Assembly (NCBI GenBank): GCA_018675825.1
Contig: JABGXK010000064.1
Location: forward strand, 1-6,279
Direction of reading: 5' to 3'
DNA from: Flavobacteriales bacterium
GTDB lineage: Bacteria; Bacteroidota; Bacteroidia; Flavobacteriales; BACL11
Length of the DNA stretch: 6,279 nt
Shown: positions 4,533 to 6,279 of the stretch, piece after piece
How the letters are laid out: every line of letters begins with the position of its first letter
Numbering within the stretch: the stretch's first letter is position 1
The notes under the pieces: model-generated
The model's input: only the letters and a program-made list of their open reading frames with translations
The model's database searches: none
What the model was told of the DNA's origin: nothing
Made by a program: the position numbers and the translations under genes

Positions 4533-5705
4533 ATGAAGAAGATAGTAACTCAAGGAATTAAAGAATCTAATAGGCTAAATTTAGTTCAAGAATATTATTT
4601 TTCAAAAAAAATGAAAGAGATTGCTAGTTTAACAGCCTCAGGTCAACCTGTGATTAATATGGGAATTGGAAGTCCTGATTTATTTCCTTCAGCATCTGTT
4701 ATTGATGCTTTGAAAATTAGTTTAGTTGATGCTAGTGCTCATAAATATCAAAGTTATCAAGGCTTATTAGAATTGCGTCAAGCAATTTCTGATTTTTATT
4801 TAAAATTCTTTAATGTCGAATCTAATCCAATAAATGAAGTATTACCATTAATGGGTTCCAAGGAAGGAATTATGCATATTTCCTTAGCATTTTTAAACCC
4901 TGGAGATGAAGTATTGATTCCAAACCCTGGTTATCCAACATATTTATCTATCACTAGATTGGTTGAAGCAAAACCAATTTTTTATGATTTATCAAAAGAA
5001 GATAACTGGTTTCCAAATTTATCTGACTTGGAAAAACTTGATTTGTCTAAAGTTAAAATTATGTGGATTAATTACCCTCATATGCCTACAGGTTCTTCTG
5101 CTAATTTGTATCAGCTTGCTAAACTAGTTAGCTTTACTAAAAAACACAATATTTTATTAATTAATGACAATCCTTATAGTTTTATTTTAAATAATGAGTT
5201 CATTAGTTTGTTGTCAGTTCAAGGGTCAAAAGAGAATTGTATGGAATTAAATTCTTTGAGTAAATCATTTAATCTTTCTGGTTGGAGAGTAGGAATGTTA
5301 TTGGGTTCAGAAAATAATATTTCAAAAGTTTTACAAGTGAAAAGTAATATTGACTCAGGAATGTTTTATGGAATACAAAAGGGAGCAATACAAGCACTTA
5401 ATTTAGATGAAAATTGGTTCGATAACTTAAACACAATTTACAGAAAAAGAAGAAAATTGATTTGGGAATTAGCATCGATTTTGAAATGTGCATTTGATGA
5501 AGAGGCCAAAGGTATGTTTGTTTGGGCTAAACTTCCGAAAGGAGTCAATAACTCCGAAAAATTTATTGACAGTATTTTAATTAAAAAGAATGTTTTTATT
5601 GCACCTGGAGCAATATTTGGAAGTAATGGAGAGGGTTATATTAGATTTTCTTTATGTATTGATGAGAAGAAAATTAAGGAAGCAATAAAACGATGGAAAC
5701 AATGA
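4533..5705 (+). CDS. PLP-dependent class I/II aminotransferase (aromatic amino-acid pathway)
   Basis: This 390-residue fold-type I aminotransferase probably transaminates aromatic keto acids (phenylpyruvate, 4-hydroxyphenylpyruvate or prephenate) with glutamate in the cytoplasm. The start EYYFSKKMKEI and the NMGIGSPD motif match the N-terminus of the family. NPGYPTY (131-137) and YPHMPTG supply the substrate and cofactor pocket. Asp212 and Tyr215 in NDNPY bind the PLP ring and phosphate. Lys244 in SLSKSFNLSGWRVG forms the Schiff base, with Arg252 following. Arg371 in YIRFSL holds the substrate carboxylate. Length is normal and all key residues are present. The gene overlaps tyrA by 4 nt (ATGA), giving an operon for phenylalanine and tyrosine synthesis; in many Flavobacteriia the pair is preceded by prephenate dehydratase, absent here. 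Exact substrate range is inferred from context. The ATG at 4533 is the only start ahead of the conserved N-terminus. Confidence 0.9.
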   Translation: MKKIVTQGIKESNRLNLVQEYYFSKKMKEIASLTASGQPVINMGIGSPDLFPSASVIDALKISLVDASAHKYQSYQGLLELRQAISDFYLKFFNVESNPINEVLPLMGSKEGIMHISLAFLNPGDEVLIPNPGYPTYLSITRLVEAKPIFYDLSKEDNWFPNLSDLEKLDLSKVKIMWINYPHMPTGSSANLYQLAKLVSFTKKHNILLINDNPYSFILNNEFISLLSVQGSKENCMELNSLSKSFNLSGWRVGMLLGSENNISKVLQVKSNIDSGMFYGIQKGAIQALNLDENWFDNLNTIYRKRRKLIWELASILKCAFDEEAKGMFVWAKLPKGVNNSEKFIDSILIKKNVFIAPGAIFGSNGEGYIRFSLCIDEKKIKEAIKRWKQ

Positions 5706-6279
5706 AATTAGCAATTGTAGGTTTAGGTTTGATGGGAGGGTCTTTTGCTTTAGATTTTAGATCTATTTATCCAAAATCTAGAATCTATGGATTTGATATT
5801 TCAGAGGAAAATCAAAAACGTGCTATTGAGTTAGGTTTAATAGATGAATTGATTGATATGGAAGAACTATCAATTTTTGATATAATAATTGTTTCAATTC
5901 CAGTAGATAAAGCCTTATTTGTATTGCCTAAAATCTTAGATTCAATTAATAAAGACACATTAGTTTTCGATGTTGGCTCAACAAAAGACCCTATTTGTAA
6001 ATTATTGTTGGACCATCCCAAGAGAAAAAACTTTTTGGCTACTCATCCAATGGCTGGAACAGAATTTTCAGGTCCAGATGCAGCTAAAAAAGGTCTATAT
6101 ATTAATAAGACAAATATTATTTGTGAAATTGAAAAGACTGATAAAAAAATAAGTAAAAAAGCATTAATGATGTTCAAATTATTAGATATGAATATTATAT
6201 ATATGGATCCAGAATCACATGATACACATGTAGCTTATGTTTCGCATTTATCTCATATAAGTTCTTTTATGCTTGGAAA
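5702..6279 (+). CDS. tyrA: Prephenate dehydrogenase, 3' end beyond the window
   Basis: The open frame runs off the right edge after 192 codons, roughly two thirds of the usual length of about 280. The enzyme oxidatively decarboxylates prephenate to 4-hydroxyphenylpyruvate with NAD+, the committed step of tyrosine synthesis. The N-terminus MKLAIVGLGLMGGS is the GxGxxG dinucleotide-binding loop. The acidic residue in YGFDIS (about residue 35) ends the second strand of the Rossmann fold and favours NAD. HPMAGTEFSGP (from His115) and the HDTHVAYVSHLSH segment (173-185) are substrate-site signatures of the family. The start at 5702 overlaps the aminotransferase stop (ATGA), typical of coupled translation. 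An in-frame ATG at 5693 (adding MET) is an alternative. The remaining helical dimerisation domain lies outside the window. Confidence 0.92.
   Translation, partial: MKLAIVGLGLMGGSFALDFRSIYPKSRIYGFDISEENQKRAIELGLIDELIDMEELSIFDIIIVSIPVDKALFVLPKILDSINKDTLVFDVGSTKDPICKLLLDHPKRKNFLATHPMAGTEFSGPDAAKKGLYINKTNIICEIEKTDKKISKKALMMFKLLDMNIIYMDPESHDTHVAYVSHLSHISSFMLG

Noticed and set aside
5812..6152. Two open frames (minus 5812-6021, plus 5970-6152)
   Set aside because: Both lie within tyrA, which continues open through the window end with all family motifs.
1..6279. CRISPR array
   Set aside because: The only repeats are two-copy tandems of 12-20 bp; no regularly spaced repeats with spacers are present.

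Overview
The window is AT-rich DNA that looks like a member of the Bacteroidota, most likely a marine-type Flavobacteriia. This rests on four signs: a secreted esterase with a C-terminal domain like a type IX secretion (T9SS) signal, weak or absent Shine-Dalgarno sequences, a Bacteroidota-style tyrosine integrase, and an aminotransferase-prephenate dehydrogenase gene pair. These are family-level inferences from protein and motif recognition; no search was run.

Left part (1-1451, minus strand): a small Kazal-type protease-inhibitor lipoprotein gene (10-255), then a secreted PHB-depolymerase/feruloyl-esterase-like hydrolase (453-1451) with its own terminator (422-450). The region 1452-1767 has no gene. 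It holds a minus-strand terminator hairpin (1543-1575), a 16-nt fragment matching the 3' end of a tRNA, probably tRNA-Asp (1590-1605), and a perfect 12-bp tandem repeat (1718-1741) just upstream of the integrase.

Middle part (about 1590-4490, plus strand): a compact candidate integrative element. It encodes a 400-aa tyrosine recombinase with all six catalytic residues visible, an 84-aa helix-turn-helix excisionase-like protein, a translationally coupled 91-aa protein of unknown function, a 132-aa HUH (rolling-circle type) endonuclease, and a 99-aa two-span membrane protein. A tyrosine integrase next to a helicase-less HUH Rep protein, with no capsid, ZOT, MOB or helicase gene in view, suggests a minimal integrating rolling-circle replicon or a satellite. 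The left boundary is suggested by the tRNA scar. No second copy of the scar lies in the window, so the right boundary is unresolved.

Right part (4533-6279, plus strand): the start of a chromosomal aromatic amino-acid operon. A PLP-dependent aminotransferase overlaps by 4 nt with prephenate dehydrogenase (tyrA), which is cut by the window end. A very strong terminator hairpin (4494-4523) ends only 9 nt before the aminotransferase start. It either insulates the operon from the element or acts as a leader attenuator.
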